Part shown: piece after piece, positions 25,176 to 34,530 of the stretch | Position numbering within the stretch: the stretch's first letter is position 1 | How the letters are laid out: each line of letters begins with the position of its first letter | Source: Candidatus Obscuribacterales bacterium | GTDB taxonomy: Bacteria; Cyanobacteriota; Vampirovibrionia; Obscuribacterales; Obscuribacteraceae | Direction of reading: 5' to 3' | Assembly: GCA_031292355.1 (NCBI GenBank) | Contig: JARLHI010000061.1 | Coordinates: 1 to 64,000 of the forward strand | DNA length: 64,000 nt | Notes under the pieces: model-generated | Seen by the model: only the letters and a program-made list of their open reading frames with translations | What the model was told of the DNA's origin: nothing | Database searches by the model: none | Made by a program: the position numbers and the translations under genes

Positions 25176-26289
25176 ATGACTCTGTCTGAATTGAAAAGAG
25201 AAATCGAGATGCTTAGAGAGCGCTTGGCGAAAGTCAGCGAATTTCTTTGACCCAGACAAACTAAAAAGAGAATACGCTGACCTCTATGCCCAAACAGAAT
25301 CGAGTGAATTCTGGCTCGATCAAGAAAATGCAAAAAAGGTCAATCAACGCATTAGTCGCTTAGATAGCCAGATCAAGCAGTTCGAGGGCTGGCAAACCAA
25401 TCTCAGTGACGCAGAAGTCTTGCTGCAAGTCGGACTGGAAGTAAGCGACGAATCTGTTGCAACAGAAGTCACAGCTAGCGCGAAGAAACTCAATGATGAA
25501 TTGGAAAAATTCGAATTTAAGCGTTTGCTCTCTGGTGAATATGATGAGGGTTCGGCCATCGTCACCATAAATGCAGGAGCGGGCGGTACAGACGCTCAGG
25601 ACTGGGCTGAAATGATGTTGCGTATGTATTTGCGCTGGTGCGATCAGCACGACTACAAAACAGAATTGCTTGACCAATCTGATGGTGAAGAAGCGGGCAT
25701 CAAAAGTGCGACTTTTAAAGTGGACGGTTCATACGCCTACGGTTATCTTTCTTGCGAAAAAGGGGTGCACCGCCTGGTTCGCAAGTCGCCATTCAAACAA
25801 GGCAATGACAGCCGTCAAACCAGCTTTGCGGCTGTCGAAGTCAGCCCGATCATGGATGACATAGATGCGTTAGTCGAACTCGATGATGACGATTTAGAAG
25901 TCGATACGATGCGCTCAGGCGGTGCTGGGGGGCAAAACGTCAATAAAGTGGAGTCAGCAGTCCGAATCACTCACAAGCCTACGGGAATCGCCGTTAAATG
26001 CCAGCAAGAACGCAGTCAGTTACAAAATCGCGCGCTGGCATTAGAGCTTTTGCGTTCTAAACTTCTAGCGCTCAAGCAAGCTGAACGCGAAGAGGAGCTG
26101 GCTAAACTAAAAGGCGGAAATATCCAGGCAACTTTTGGCAATGCCATTCGCTCGTATGTTCTAGACGATAAATTGGTGAAAGACGTTCGCACAAAATGCG
26201 AAACCAGCCACGTCGACGACGTTCTCAATGGTGAGCTGGATCCATTTATAGAATCATATTTGCGCTTCAAAGCCGTTGCCAATCAGTAG
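25176..26289 (+). CDS. prfB: Peptide chain release factor 2, programmed +1 frameshift
   Basis: RF2 ends translation at UGA and UAA codons. Translation starts at the ATG 25176 (GAGGCG upstream), reads 24 codons to CTT, meets in-frame TGA at 25248-25250, and must shift +1 to continue as GAC (Asp) CCA GAC AAA. The joined product has 370 residues, the normal length. The tripeptide anticodon SPF stands in [17 protein letters not shown], and the catalytic GGQ in [20 protein letters not shown]. The slippery CTT TGA C is conserved, but the usual Shine-Dalgarno-like AGGGGG three bases before it is absent. Monocistronic; a hairpin without T-run follows at 26413. Confidence 0.95.
25245..25251 (+). promoter_or_regulatory. 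RF2 autoregulatory frameshift site
   Basis: CTT TGA C. When RF2 is scarce the ribosome pauses at UGA and slips forward by one base; when it is plentiful the 24-residue peptide is released. The stimulatory AGGGGG seen in E. coli is not present; the preceding bases are AGCGAATTT. Confidence 0.9.
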
Positions 26290-27223
26290 CGCTATCAGCG
26301 CTAATTGATCAAGCAAGCGATCGCTTTCTTTCCGGCATACAAACGCCCACCGAGCACTTGACACAACGGTTTCCAAGGTTGCGCAGGCAACGCTAGTCGA
26401 TCTAAAAAATTCTCGTAAATTCGCACTGCGGCAATTTACGACGATTCAATAGCCTCATTTCGGTGTACTAATCGTGAGCAAGCGGAATATTATTGGACGC
26501 CCGCATTCGTGCAGACGGCCACTTTAAAACAAAGCGAATGCGAGATGAATAACTGACGATAACAGCCAAATCCAGAAGCATTCAACTATATACAATAATA
26601 GGTAACTGCCCGCGACATGGCTCGCCTCGGAAGAAAACTATCCTGGCCGATTAAAAGCACAAATTAGCGAAATTGTTAAGTGACCCACGAATTTGACCTT
26701 CAATACCACTAAACTTGACATCAGACCAATCAGACTGGCTTCTGTCAGGGCTTTTCGGTCGCGAAGCCGCGCTATAGAACATTGTCATTCGATCTTTGGT
26801 ATGACGCGCCGAAAGCCTCTCCAGATGACACTTTCCAAGCGAAAAAGACAAACCGATGACAAGCGCCATACAATTCGCAACATAGCGCTTAAACCAATGC
26901 TTTCAAGTGGGGCATCAGCGCCTCGCGCAACTGCTGCAATTGTCACCAAAACGGGCCAAGTCCGCGTTTGATTCACGAAGACTATAAGCCTAGTTTGTAA
27001 GAGCCTAATTATCACTTCTAGCTCCACACAAACAACTCACCCCCTTTTCCATTCCAGCCAGCCTCTAACAGTTTTCCGTGCCTGCCTAAGCTCGTGTTTT
27101 GAGCCGACTGTTCGACCTAAAGCTTTTGCAAGTACCACTACTGTCCCCGTCCACGACCGCCCCCTCAACTCGTGTTGACCGGGCTGGCTGTCGAATTCAT
27201 CCCACTTCTCAAAGGAGAAGAAA
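26290..27223. other. Long gene-poor stretch with one hairpin
   Basis: No supported gene in 930 bases; open frames on both strands have unnatural residue use. TCGTAAATT (26413-26421) and AATTTACGA (26433-26441) form a perfect hairpin without T-run, perhaps the 3' end of the prfB mRNA. The last part should hold the promoter of the Bat-like operon, but no clear boxes are visible. Confidence 0.45.
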
Positions 27224-28330
27224 ATGTTCCACTTCATCATCCAGCCAATCGAACAGCTCTTCGGCAATATCGCTTTTGCGGATGCGAAGTGGCTTCTTCT
27301 CTCTCTCGCTGTCATCCCTGCCTTGTTTTTTGCCAGTTCGCGTCGCAAGACTCTCGGGCATTCACAAGTAGGCATTCACGATAATCTTCGCTCGATGCCA
27401 TTTATTGGTCGTCTGCCCAGCCTTGCTATGGTCACTTTGATCATCGGTATGGCTCTGACCCTGGCTCAGCCTGAACTGGTCAAAGCGACTCAGTACATTA
27501 TTCAGCTCTCTCGCGACTTCGTGATCACAGTCGACGTATCGGGGTCCATGAGTGAGGCGCTAAAAGTGGCCGAGCAGAAAGATTTCGTGCTGAAGAATGC
27601 TCCCGCTGCGACATCTCCCGCAGCTCCTGGTGCAATGACTCCTGCTGCCACCACCGCGGATGCTACACCAGCACCAGCGGCTGCTGACGCCAAGCCCCCG
27701 ACCAAAGCTCAGGCCAGCCGGGAAGCAATCAGGCAATTTCTGTTGCGCCGCAAGGGCGACCGCATTGCTTTGATCACCTTCGACGATCGCTGCTATGTCG
27801 ACGAGCCGCTTGGATTGAATCTTCGCTCTGTGATGAACAAGCTGGATGAAATCCTGTACTCGGGCGGCGGCACCAACTTTGATGGTCTCGGTGATGGCAA
27901 CTCCGAAACCGGGGGCATCAAATGCAGCATCGATCACTTCATCAAAATGAGCAAGTCAACGTCGCGCGTCTTCATTATGGAGACGGACGGCGAAGACAAC
28001 ATCGATCCGCAACGCGCACAAATCCTAGCAAAACTGATCAAAGAACAGCATATTCGCATGTACGTCCTCGGCGTCGGCGATAGCTGGACTGGTGATAAGG
28101 TTCCAGATTTGCAGAAGTTTGTGGAAAGCGTTGGTGGGCGCGTCATTCGCGTTGGCAACCTTGCTCAAATGCAAGAAGGCTTCAAGCTGATCGACGAAAT
28201 CGAAAAGACTGAAACCACGGTCGCCACCACGGAAGACCGCGTTCCTCTCTATCCGTGGTTTGCCGCCGGCACCTTCTGCATCCTCATCTTCATGTTTGCT
28301 TTCTCAGCCTTCGTTCGCGAAGACGTCTAA
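27224..28330 (+). CDS. BatA-like membrane protein with VWA domain
   Basis: First gene of the Bat-like operon; 368 residues. Two transmembrane helices near 22-38 and 66-81, then a cytoplasm- or periplasm-exposed von Willebrand A domain with metal site FVITVDVSGSMS (Asp104, Ser106, Ser108) and GGTNFDGLGD, and a C-terminal helix at 345-365. An Ala/Pro-rich insertion of about 40 residues (125-165) follows directly after the metal site, unusual for the family. BatA/BatB proteins pair with MoxR ATPases, DUF58 and BatD in envelope-linked assemblies. AAAGGAG precedes the ATG. Next gene starts 11 bases later. Confidence 0.85.
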   Translation: MFHFIIQPIEQLFGNIAFADAKWLLLSLAVIPALFFASSRRKTLGHSQVGIHDNLRSMPFIGRLPSLAMVTLIIGMALTLAQPELVKATQYIIQLSRDFVITVDVSGSMSEALKVAEQKDFVLKNAPAATSPAAPGAMTPAATTADATPAPAAADAKPPTKAQASREAIRQFLLRRKGDRIALITFDDRCYVDEPLGLNLRSVMNKLDEILYSGGGTNFDGLGDGNSETGGIKCSIDHFIKMSKSTSRVFIMETDGEDNIDPQRAQILAKLIKEQHIRMYVLGVGDSWTGDKVPDLQKFVESVGGRVIRVGNLAQMQEGFKLIDEIEKTETTVATTEDRVPLYPWFAAGTFCILIFMFAFSAFVREDV

Positions 28331-28341
28331 GGAGAATCCCT

Positions 28342-29112
28342 ATGTCCAACTTCCAAGGCAAACTGCGTTTGCCAAATTTATCAGCGGTGGGCACGGAGAT
28401 CGGCCTCAACGTCTTCAACCCCCGCACGTATGCCAACGCCTTCCACATCTGGAAGGACAAGCGCAAGAGCACAGCTCCGAAGAAGGAGAAGGTGCCTTTT
28501 CGCCAGAACAAACAGCTCCACAAGACACTGAGCTCGATTGCCGTGGGCATCGTCCTCTTCCTGATGGGCGGCGCCCTTGGCACCTGGCAAGATCAGCAGA
28601 ACTATCTCTACGATGCTGGTTTGCAGGCTTACAAGCTCGCGTCCGCCGCCGGCGAGGAAGACAATCCCATTCAAACGCCCCAAGACCAGGCGAAAGCTTT
28701 TGTTTTCGCTTACAAGGCCTTGGATGCGTCGATGGCTGTCTACAAATTCCGTGGCGGCGAAGGTTGGTTGGCTCGGTTTTTGTATCCCAAGCCCGACAGA
28801 CACATCGCCGCTCTTGCCTCATTCCAGAAGGGGAAAATCCTCATCCGGATGCAGAAGGCAAAGGAGGCTGTGGCAGCTTTGAAGGGTTACCTCGAACTCA
28901 ACCCCGCCGGCTCAGCCGATGCCTACACCGATGACACCATCGTCGTCGAGTACGACCTGGAATTGCTGTATCAGCAGAATCCGCAGCTGCAGCAGCAGGA
29001 AGGCAAAGGCGGCCAGGGTAAACCAGGCGGCAAAGACGGCAAGGGTGACAAACCGGCTCCTGACGCTGATCCCAACAGCCAGCCCGGTCACATGCCTTTG
29101 ACCAAGATGTAA
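28342..29112 (+). CDS. Membrane-anchored TPR-like protein of the Bat-like operon
   Basis: 256 residues. The start at 28342 follows AAGGAG; open frame before it is only overlap with the VWA gene. One transmembrane helix at about 72-88 (LSSIAVGIVLFLMGGAL). After it come helical pairs that look TPR-like (AKAFVFAYKALDASMAVYKF, then ALASFQKGKILIRMQKAKEA, then VAALKGYLELNP), and a Gly/Lys/Gln/Pro-rich tail. Bat operons of Bacteroides and Leptospira also contain TPR proteins (BatC/BatE), so this is probably the functional counterpart, although the sequence is not close enough for me to name it. Short gaps (11 and 15 bases) on both sides indicate co-translation. Confidence 0.75.
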   Translation: MSNFQGKLRLPNLSAVGTEIGLNVFNPRTYANAFHIWKDKRKSTAPKKEKVPFRQNKQLHKTLSSIAVGIVLFLMGGALGTWQDQQNYLYDAGLQAYKLASAAGEEDNPIQTPQDQAKAFVFAYKALDASMAVYKFRGGEGWLARFLYPKPDRHIAALASFQKGKILIRMQKAKEAVAALKGYLELNPAGSADAYTDDTIVVEYDLELLYQQNPQLQQQEGKGGQGKPGGKDGKGDKPAPDADPNSQPGHMPLTKM

Positions 29113-29127
29113 ACACAGGAGAATCCC

Positions 29128-30237
29128 ATGATTCCGCAATTCTTGCATTCGTGGGTTCTGCTGGCTTCGCTGGCGCTTGTTCCAGCCGCATTTGGCTTGC
29201 TTTACCTGGGCTTTCGAGCCCAGGTCATGGCACGCCAGTCTTACGGCAAAGAAGAAGATCTCGTCAGCAAGTTCAGCAAACCCATTACGCTGCGCTCCGA
29301 ATTGCCACGCATGCTCCTGTGGTGCATCGTTGCTTTCGGTATATTATTCACGTGGGCAGGACCTGAAGTTCCAGACAGTCCCACACAAGTCTCTGCAGGC
29401 ACCTTGCAGGTAGTTGCCGTCGTTGACGAATCGCCCAGCATGGCTGCTGAGGACAATCGTCCACTGATGCCAGCCCTGAACGGGACGCCACCACAGCTGG
29501 TGCTCGGTCCATACGGACGACGCATCGATGTCGTCAACATGGCTATCGTCAATCAGGTGCTGCCAGCAATTGGCGGCAATGAGTTCGGGCTTGCTCCTTT
29601 CGAAGGCGGCGGCAAGGATCTCATTGAACTAACCGATGACTTCACGAACGTCGGCTATTACTTCAGCGAAGGCTGGGTCGATGTTGGTCAGTCGCCCGGT
29701 GATGGTTCGGACTATGGCAAAGGGCTCGCGATGGCTTTGACCATCTTTGCTCACGAGCCGCACCCCGGCACACAGAAAGTCATCATTCTGTTCACCGACG
29801 GGGAGTTCGACGGCAAACGCGAAGAGCTCAACGCGACAGTGGAAAAGATCAAAGCGCAGAACATCAAAGTGATTGTCGTTGCAGTCGGCGGCGAAGATCT
29901 ACTAAAGGTGCCTGTGTACGATCCGCAAACTGGCCTGTCGAAAAGCTGGGTCAAAATGCCGAATTGCACCGACAAAGATGATGAAGGGAATTGTCAGACG
30001 AAGATGCACTGGCAGGAAATGACCGATCTGGCCCACCAGTTCGGTACCGAGCCGATGCATTTGACCGCTGACAAACCACTCAACATCAACTGGTCGTCGA
30101 CACTGTCTGCGAGCAAGATGCAGCAGCGCACCCGTCCCATCTTCAAATACGTTTTGCTGCCTTGCTTGCTGCTGGTTGTATGCCTGCAGTTGCGTGGTAT
30201 CGGCAGACGATTCAAAAAAAACCGTCAGAGTCGCTGA
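29128..30237 (+). CDS. BatB-like membrane protein with VWA domain
   Basis: 369 residues. Helices near 8-28 and 62-78, a VWA domain, and a C-terminal helix near 336-352 followed by a basic end. The metal site is LQVVAVVDESPSMAAED: Asp100, Ser102 and Ser104 keep the DxSxS rule although the usual Gly is replaced by Pro. A further FTDGEFDGKR gives the distal Asp. An unusual Cys-bearing acidic insertion (MPNCTDKDDEGNC) sits near 288-300. CAGGAG precedes the ATG. Partner of the VWA protein at 27224 and the MoxR ATPase at 30337; together they match the VWA-VWA-AAA core of Bat systems. Confidence 0.85.
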   Translation: MIPQFLHSWVLLASLALVPAAFGLLYLGFRAQVMARQSYGKEEDLVSKFSKPITLRSELPRMLLWCIVAFGILFTWAGPEVPDSPTQVSAGTLQVVAVVDESPSMAAEDNRPLMPALNGTPPQLVLGPYGRRIDVVNMAIVNQVLPAIGGNEFGLAPFEGGGKDLIELTDDFTNVGYYFSEGWVDVGQSPGDGSDYGKGLAMALTIFAHEPHPGTQKVIILFTDGEFDGKREELNATVEKIKAQNIKVIVVAVGGEDLLKVPVYDPQTGLSKSWVKMPNCTDKDDEGNCQTKMHWQEMTDLAHQFGTEPMHLTADKPLNINWSSTLSASKMQQRTRPIFKYVLLPCLLLVVCLQLRGIGRRFKKNRQSR

Positions 30238-30270
30238 ATAAGAGCCTCTGAGTTCAATCCAGCCACTCAA

Positions 30271-30302
30271 GCGCTCACGTCGACTGTTGTCTGCGTGGGC
30301 GC
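30271..30302 (+). other. Intercistronic hairpin before moxR
   Basis: GCGCTCACG (30271-30279) pairs with CGTGGGCGC (30294-30302, one wobble). No T-run follows. Probably mRNA processing or stability control between the VWA and MoxR genes. Confidence 0.5.
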
Positions 30303-30336
30303 TAGTCCTAATGCAAGATTTTCAGGAGTTACCCAA

Positions 30337-31338
30337 ATGCCCACCATCAAAAATCCCAAGCTTGCCCTTCTGCGAGATAACCTTGATTTGCGCATCTCCG
30401 GCAACAGACATGTGAAAGAGCAGGTCATCAACGCTCTGCTCGCTGACGGCCACATTCTCGTCACCTCCATTCCTGGCACCGGCAAAACCACCCTGGTGGA
30501 AGCGCTGCAGGACTCGATCGCCGACAGCACCTCTGGTGTGATGCAGCTCACCCCAGACGTCAAACCGTCGGACATTCTCGGCTCCCGCGTCTGGGACCGC
30601 GAAAAGAATGCCTTCGTGGTCGTGCCAGGTCCGATCGTCGGCAAGAACATCTTCTTGCCCGACGAAATCAACCGTACGCCGGGCAAGACTCTGGCAGCCA
30701 TTCTGCGCCCCATGCAGGAGCGCAAAGTGACCATCGCCGACAAGGAGTTCTTGCAGCCCGAGTTGTTCCTCGTGTTTGCGACTCGCAATCCGATCGAACA
30801 GGAAGGCACTTATCCGCTGCCCGAAGCCGCGCTCGACCGTTTTTCCGTGGAAGTGACCATGGACTACGTGTCGCGCAAGGACGCACTGCAGATGCTGCGT
30901 CGCCGGAAGAAGGCCGTTCTGCAGCACGTTATCTCGGTCTCCGAGATTTTGGCTGCTCGTGCGGAGGTGATGAGCATCGCCGACAACGTGTCGGATAGCG
31001 CCCTCGAATACATCGTCGACATCTCCCGGGCGACCCGCCCGTCGGATGAAAGCTTTGCTCGAGTGCACGGCAACGAAGCCAAGTCTCTCTCCGAATCGAT
31101 CAAGCTTGGTGCTTCGCCGCGTGCGGAGATTGCCATGCGTGATTTCGCGGCGGCAAGGGCTTACTGCAACGACCGCGACACCATCAGCGATGATGACGTC
31201 AAAGCCGTCGCACGCGACGTCCTTCGTCATCGCATCATCCTCAATCCGGCAGTCATGAACGACATGACCGTGGATTCGTTCGTCTCCAAAATCCTCGATC
31301 GGGTCAAGCCGATCGAAGTGCGCTCGAACAGGAAGTAA
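30337..31338 (+). CDS. moxR: MoxR-family AAA+ ATPase
   Basis: 333 residues, the regular MoxR length. Start at 30337 after CAGGAG. Walker A is SIPGTGKTTLVEAL (44-57), Walker B IFLPDEINRTPGKTLAAIL, sensor 1 VFATRNPIEQEGTYPLPEAALDRF, and the C-terminal lid ASPRAEIAMRDFAAARA. MoxR ATPases act as chaperone-like machines that work with VWA proteins, for example in cofactor insertion or complex maturation. Here it lies between two VWA genes and a DUF58 gene, the classical order. Codons strongly C/G-ending. Confidence 0.93.
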   Translation: MPTIKNPKLALLRDNLDLRISGNRHVKEQVINALLADGHILVTSIPGTGKTTLVEALQDSIADSTSGVMQLTPDVKPSDILGSRVWDREKNAFVVVPGPIVGKNIFLPDEINRTPGKTLAAILRPMQERKVTIADKEFLQPELFLVFATRNPIEQEGTYPLPEAALDRFSVEVTMDYVSRKDALQMLRRRKKAVLQHVISVSEILAARAEVMSIADNVSDSALEYIVDISRATRPSDESFARVHGNEAKSLSESIKLGASPRAEIAMRDFAAARAYCNDRDTISDDDVKAVARDVLRHRIILNPAVMNDMTVDSFVSKILDRVKPIEVRSNRK

Positions 31339-31350
31339 GCTCAGGCTCCG

Positions 31351-31404
31351 GTGGTGCCCTTGGTTGTTGGCGCAGAAATGCAAAAACAAACCAAGCGGCA
31401 CCAC
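31351..31404 (+). other. Large intercistronic hairpin between moxR and DUF58
   Basis: GTGGTGCC at 31351-31358 pairs with GGCACCAC at 31397-31404, and TTGGTTGT with ACAAACCAA inside. No T-run follows. Stable enough to block 3' exonucleases, so it could raise moxR mRNA over the downstream part. Confidence 0.55.
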
Positions 31405-31488
31405 TGCAACCAGCGAAAGGCGCGGCACCGTGTCCTTTCTTGAGCCACTTCTCCTTTGAAGCTCCCTAACCAATTCAGGAGTAATCCA

Positions 31489-32412
31489 ATGAAGAAGTCC
31501 ACTCAAATTGCTCTCAAAGAAGTGAGCAGGCTGGTTTGCGGCGTTGCCATTCCAGTTCGTTGGAAGTCCCTCAATCCCCTGCCCGGACAAGGTGAGCGTA
31601 AAAGCAGCTCACGCGGTCCAAACGGGTATGAGCTCGACTCACGCCAGCCATACGAGCCAGGCGATGATCCGCGTCAAATTGACTGGGTAGCTTATGCCCA
31701 GGGCGACGAAGACGCAGAGCTGCTCACCATCCACAATACAGAACCACGCGACATTCCCGTGAAGTTAATCGTCAACGTCAGCCGGAGCATGTTTTTCGGT
31801 GCAGACAGTGTCGATAAAATACGCCTCGCCGCTGAGTGCGTCGGCGCCATGGTGCGGTCAGCGGAAAAAACCGAAGACCGCGTAGAAGTGATCACTCACA
31901 GCGAAACTCGCATCGAAGTTCGCGTTGGGCCCTCAATGCCCAAAACGGCTTTCATTCCAGCCATCGTCTCGGTCCTTGAGGCACCAGAAGATGCCCCGCT
32001 TATCAAAGGCAAAAGCGGTCTCATTGAGGCCTTGCGTGCTTTGCCAAGCAAACGTTCGCTGGTATTTCTGGTCTCAGATTTCATCAATCTTTCAGACGAA
32101 GAGAAGGTGGCAATCAAACGAGCGGCCTCCGCGCATGACGTTATATGCGCAGTGACCAGAGACGATCGCGAACGTGAACTGCCTCCGGGAACCGGCTTCC
32201 GCACTTTGGAAGACGTCACCACCGGTCAGCGCAAAACCATCTGGCTGAGCGCCACCACTCGCGCCCAGTTCGCTCAAAATGCTGCAGCTAAACTTGCGGA
32301 ATTACTCAAATTCTTCCGCGACGCCCGCTGCGAATGGCGAGTGTTCTACACGTCTCAGCGCGAGCTGGCCATCCCGGAAATGCTGATGCTGTTCACACTG
32401 CATCGCCAATAA
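31489..32412 (+). CDS. DUF58 protein, VWA-like partner of MoxR
   Basis: 307 residues, start at 31489 after CAGGAG. The DUF58 signature is complete: GYELDSRQPYEPGDDPRQID...W, followed by LIVNVSRSMFFG, in which the metal-site Asp is replaced by Asn (NVSRS instead of DxSxS), and LVFLVSDFINLSD. No transmembrane helices. DUF58 proteins accompany MoxR and are thought to act as adaptors. Downstream gene follows after 11 bases. Confidence 0.9.
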   Translation: MKKSTQIALKEVSRLVCGVAIPVRWKSLNPLPGQGERKSSSRGPNGYELDSRQPYEPGDDPRQIDWVAYAQGDEDAELLTIHNTEPRDIPVKLIVNVSRSMFFGADSVDKIRLAAECVGAMVRSAEKTEDRVEVITHSETRIEVRVGPSMPKTAFIPAIVSVLEAPEDAPLIKGKSGLIEALRALPSKRSLVFLVSDFINLSDEEKVAIKRAASAHDVICAVTRDDRERELPPGTGFRTLEDVTTGQRKTIWLSATTRAQFAQNAAAKLAELLKFFRDARCEWRVFYTSQRELAIPEMLMLFTLHRQ

Positions 32413-32423
32413 GGAGAAATCCC

Positions 32424-33719
32424 ATGAAACTACTTCCAATCCTGGCTCTCCTGCTGGCTGCTGGTGCGACCGCTTCTGCTTTCGGCGCTCCCCAGCCTGC
32501 AGCCTTGCCAACTGGTGCGCCCGTCGCGCCGGTCACCGGTCCACTGACGGGCTCTGGCCCCACAGTGGCTGCACCATCGACGGTACCGGGCGTTGCCCCT
32601 GTCAATACGCCCGGCGCTTCTGCGGTGCTTGGTCAGATGATGGGTGCGACGCCGGATCCTGCAGACCCTGCTGCAGCGGCCGCCGACGATCCTGACAAAA
32701 AGCCGGATCCCTGTTCGGCTACAGCTCCTGCTGCCGCTCAGTCCGTGGCTTTGCCACCGGATCTCGGCATATTCTTTGACGCAGGCAGCGCAACGACGAA
32801 CACCGATGCCACCACATTGGTGCCGAAGAATCCCATGCCGAAGACTTGCGAGCACGGTCGTGTCAGCATGCAAGTAATGATGGATCAGCCGTTCGCAAAT
32901 CGCATTGGCGCGCTGCTGTCCATCCAGGTGTTGATCAAGGCCGATGCCGGTATTTTGATCGACTTCGGCTCACTGCGTCAGAACGTGCTCAGCTTCTCCG
33001 GCTCTGATTTCCAGGTCGTCAAAGACATGGACATCGAGCTGAAGGCGCAGCCGGCAAACAAAGAAAAGACCGTCTTCATCTACAAGATTGTGCTTCCGGT
33101 CCAGACATTCAAGACGGACAAGGATATCGCTTTCAACCTGGATTTGAAGTACGCGGTCGACGTGCCGCCCAACACCAAGCAGCCAAACTGGAAAGTGCTG
33201 ACGACTCCTGACTTTGTCGTCACCACTTCCAACACCGCCGACAATGGCAACCAGCTGCAGGAAGGCAATGTCGACAAGGCTACCGTCAGGTCGCCCTGGG
33301 CGATGTGGTTTCTTGTGCCGGCAGCTGTTTTCTTCATCTTCTGGCCGTCGGTAAAACGCTTCGTCTTCTGGCTCAATCGCGTTCGTCCGGGTCGCAAGAT
33401 TCCGGCTGAAGAGGTTGCCTGGAAGGTGTTCCGCAAAGTCTTCAACGACGCTAAGGACTACGGTCGCATGAGTCCGGAGTTCGTCAAGAAGATTGAAGCG
33501 GCGTTGCGCGTGTACATCGTGCAGGAATCGGCCACTCTTGAGGAAATCAAATTCCGCATGAAGGGCAATCCTCAGCTTGACACGATCATCAGAGTGATCG
33601 GCAACCTTCAGGCTGTGCACTGGGCTCGTACCGACCGTCCGTTCAATCTGAGCGAGCGGGCTCTCGACGATCTCTATGCCGACTTGAAGAAAATTGTGCC
33701 GATGCCCAAGAACTTTTAG
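32424..33719 (+). CDS. BatD-like exported, membrane-anchored protein
   Basis: 431 residues; AAGGAG before the ATG at 32424. Residues 1-24 are a signal peptide. A Pro/Ala/Thr-rich segment with DPADPAAAAADDPDKKPDP follows. A beta-sandwich region covers about 140-290 (VSMQVMMDQPFANRIGALLS, FKTDKDIAFNLDLKYAVDV), then one transmembrane helix near 295-312 (WAMWFLVPAAVFFIFWP) and a helical cytoplasmic tail ending FNLSERALDDLYADLKKIVP. This order (export signal, beta domains, one helix, tail) and the place after DUF58 match BatD/oxygen-tolerance-type proteins, though primary similarity is weak. Last gene before a hairpin. Confidence 0.7.
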   Translation: MKLLPILALLLAAGATASAFGAPQPAALPTGAPVAPVTGPLTGSGPTVAAPSTVPGVAPVNTPGASAVLGQMMGATPDPADPAAAAADDPDKKPDPCSATAPAAAQSVALPPDLGIFFDAGSATTNTDATTLVPKNPMPKTCEHGRVSMQVMMDQPFANRIGALLSIQVLIKADAGILIDFGSLRQNVLSFSGSDFQVVKDMDIELKAQPANKEKTVFIYKIVLPVQTFKTDKDIAFNLDLKYAVDVPPNTKQPNWKVLTTPDFVVTTSNTADNGNQLQEGNVDKATVRSPWAMWFLVPAAVFFIFWPSVKRFVFWLNRVRPGRKIPAEEVAWKVFRKVFNDAKDYGRMSPEFVKKIEAALRVYIVQESATLEEIKFRMKGNPQLDTIIRVIGNLQAVHWARTDRPFNLSERALDDLYADLKKIVPMPKNF

Positions 33720-33753
33720 TTGAAGGGCAGAAAACAACCGACGTTCAAAACAG

Positions 33754-33787
33754 GCAATCTGTCAGGCTCTTGAGCTTGGCAGATTGC
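33754..33787 (+). other. Hairpin after the BatD-like gene
   Basis: GCAATCTGTC (33754-33763) pairs with GGCAGATTGC (33778-33787, one wobble). T-poor pyrimidine tail follows; perhaps a leaky terminator or 3' stabiliser before the 207-aa gene. Confidence 0.5.
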
Positions 33788-33819
33788 TCCTGCTGTTCTT
33801 CCTACTAAAAGGAGTTACC

Positions 33820-34443
33820 ATGATCAGGACTTCACTTGCAGTGATTGGCACTGTGGTGGGCTTGATGGTTGGCACTGCTGTGATTGCTGGTCATACAGGT
33901 CCGCCTGCACCGGCATTATCAATCAGCGATGCGCATATGTCGGTGGAGCGATTGCCTCCATTCGTCGTCAAGCCCCAACCATCCAAACACAATGGCCTCG
34001 CTCGGCATGAGACCATACTCACCGCTGCTACTACCACGGTCAGTCAGACTGCTGCCCCAGCAGATCCGGCTGTCGTTGCCGCTCCAACTGCCACTCCAGC
34101 CACGGCGCCTGCTGCAGCCCCTCCAAAGGCCGCACCGGAAGTGGCACCACCGGAGATACCGCCATTCCTCTCGACCGAGCTGACCGCTGACCACACCAAA
34201 AGCCACGGAGGCTTTCTTAACTTTCTGCGCTTCGTCATTGGAAGTGTGGCCAGATTCCTATCGACCGCCGAGGAGAATCTCTGGGTCATCATGTTTGGCG
34301 TCGCCGGCATTTTGTTTCTCACAACCGGGTTCTGGCAGTTTCATGCCATATCCGAAAGTCGTCAAAAAAACAAGGAAGCTGGTGGCACTCGTGGTTCTTG
34401 CGGGCCGTCGGGCTCTTGCAAGACCAAGGGGCCCTGCCACTAA
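33820..34443 (+). CDS. Unknown membrane protein with Cys-rich tail
   Basis: 207 residues, start at 33820 after AAAAGGAG. N-terminal hydrophobic helix (VIGTVVGLMVGTAVIAG) acting as signal or anchor, a long Ala/Pro/Thr linker (75-125), an amphipathic stretch FLNFLRFVIGSVARFL, a second transmembrane helix LWVIMFGVAGILFLTTGFW, and a short end with GSCGPSGSCKTKGPCH holding three Cys and a His. The tail looks like a metal or redox site. It follows the Bat-like genes and shares their codon style. Not recognised. Confidence 0.65.
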   Translation: MIRTSLAVIGTVVGLMVGTAVIAGHTGPPAPALSISDAHMSVERLPPFVVKPQPSKHNGLARHETILTAATTTVSQTAAPADPAVVAAPTATPATAPAAAPPKAAPEVAPPEIPPFLSTELTADHTKSHGGFLNFLRFVIGSVARFLSTAEENLWVIMFGVAGILFLTTGFWQFHAISESRQKNKEAGGTRGSCGPSGSCKTKGPCH

Positions 34444-34471
34444 GAGCTTATATCTGCAGACGCGGTGAATG

Positions 34472-34505
34472 CGACGTACAGCGAGTAATTGCTGTACGTC
34501 GTTTT
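34472..34505 (+). terminator. Terminator-like perfect hairpin
   Basis: CGACGTACAGC (34472-34482) and GCTGTACGTCG (34491-34501) make a perfect 11-base stem, followed by TTTT. Confidence 0.7.
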
Positions 34506-34530
34506 CGCTCCCAATGAGAGAAAAAGTGCC

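Noticed and set aside
26693-26971. 92-codon frame in the gap after prfB
   Set aside because: Arg/Lys/Thr-rich without structure, no ribosome site and an equally long frame on the other strand.
30322-31590. 422-codon frame antisense to moxR
   Set aside because: Shadow of MoxR; His/Arg/Gly-heavy product and no start signal.
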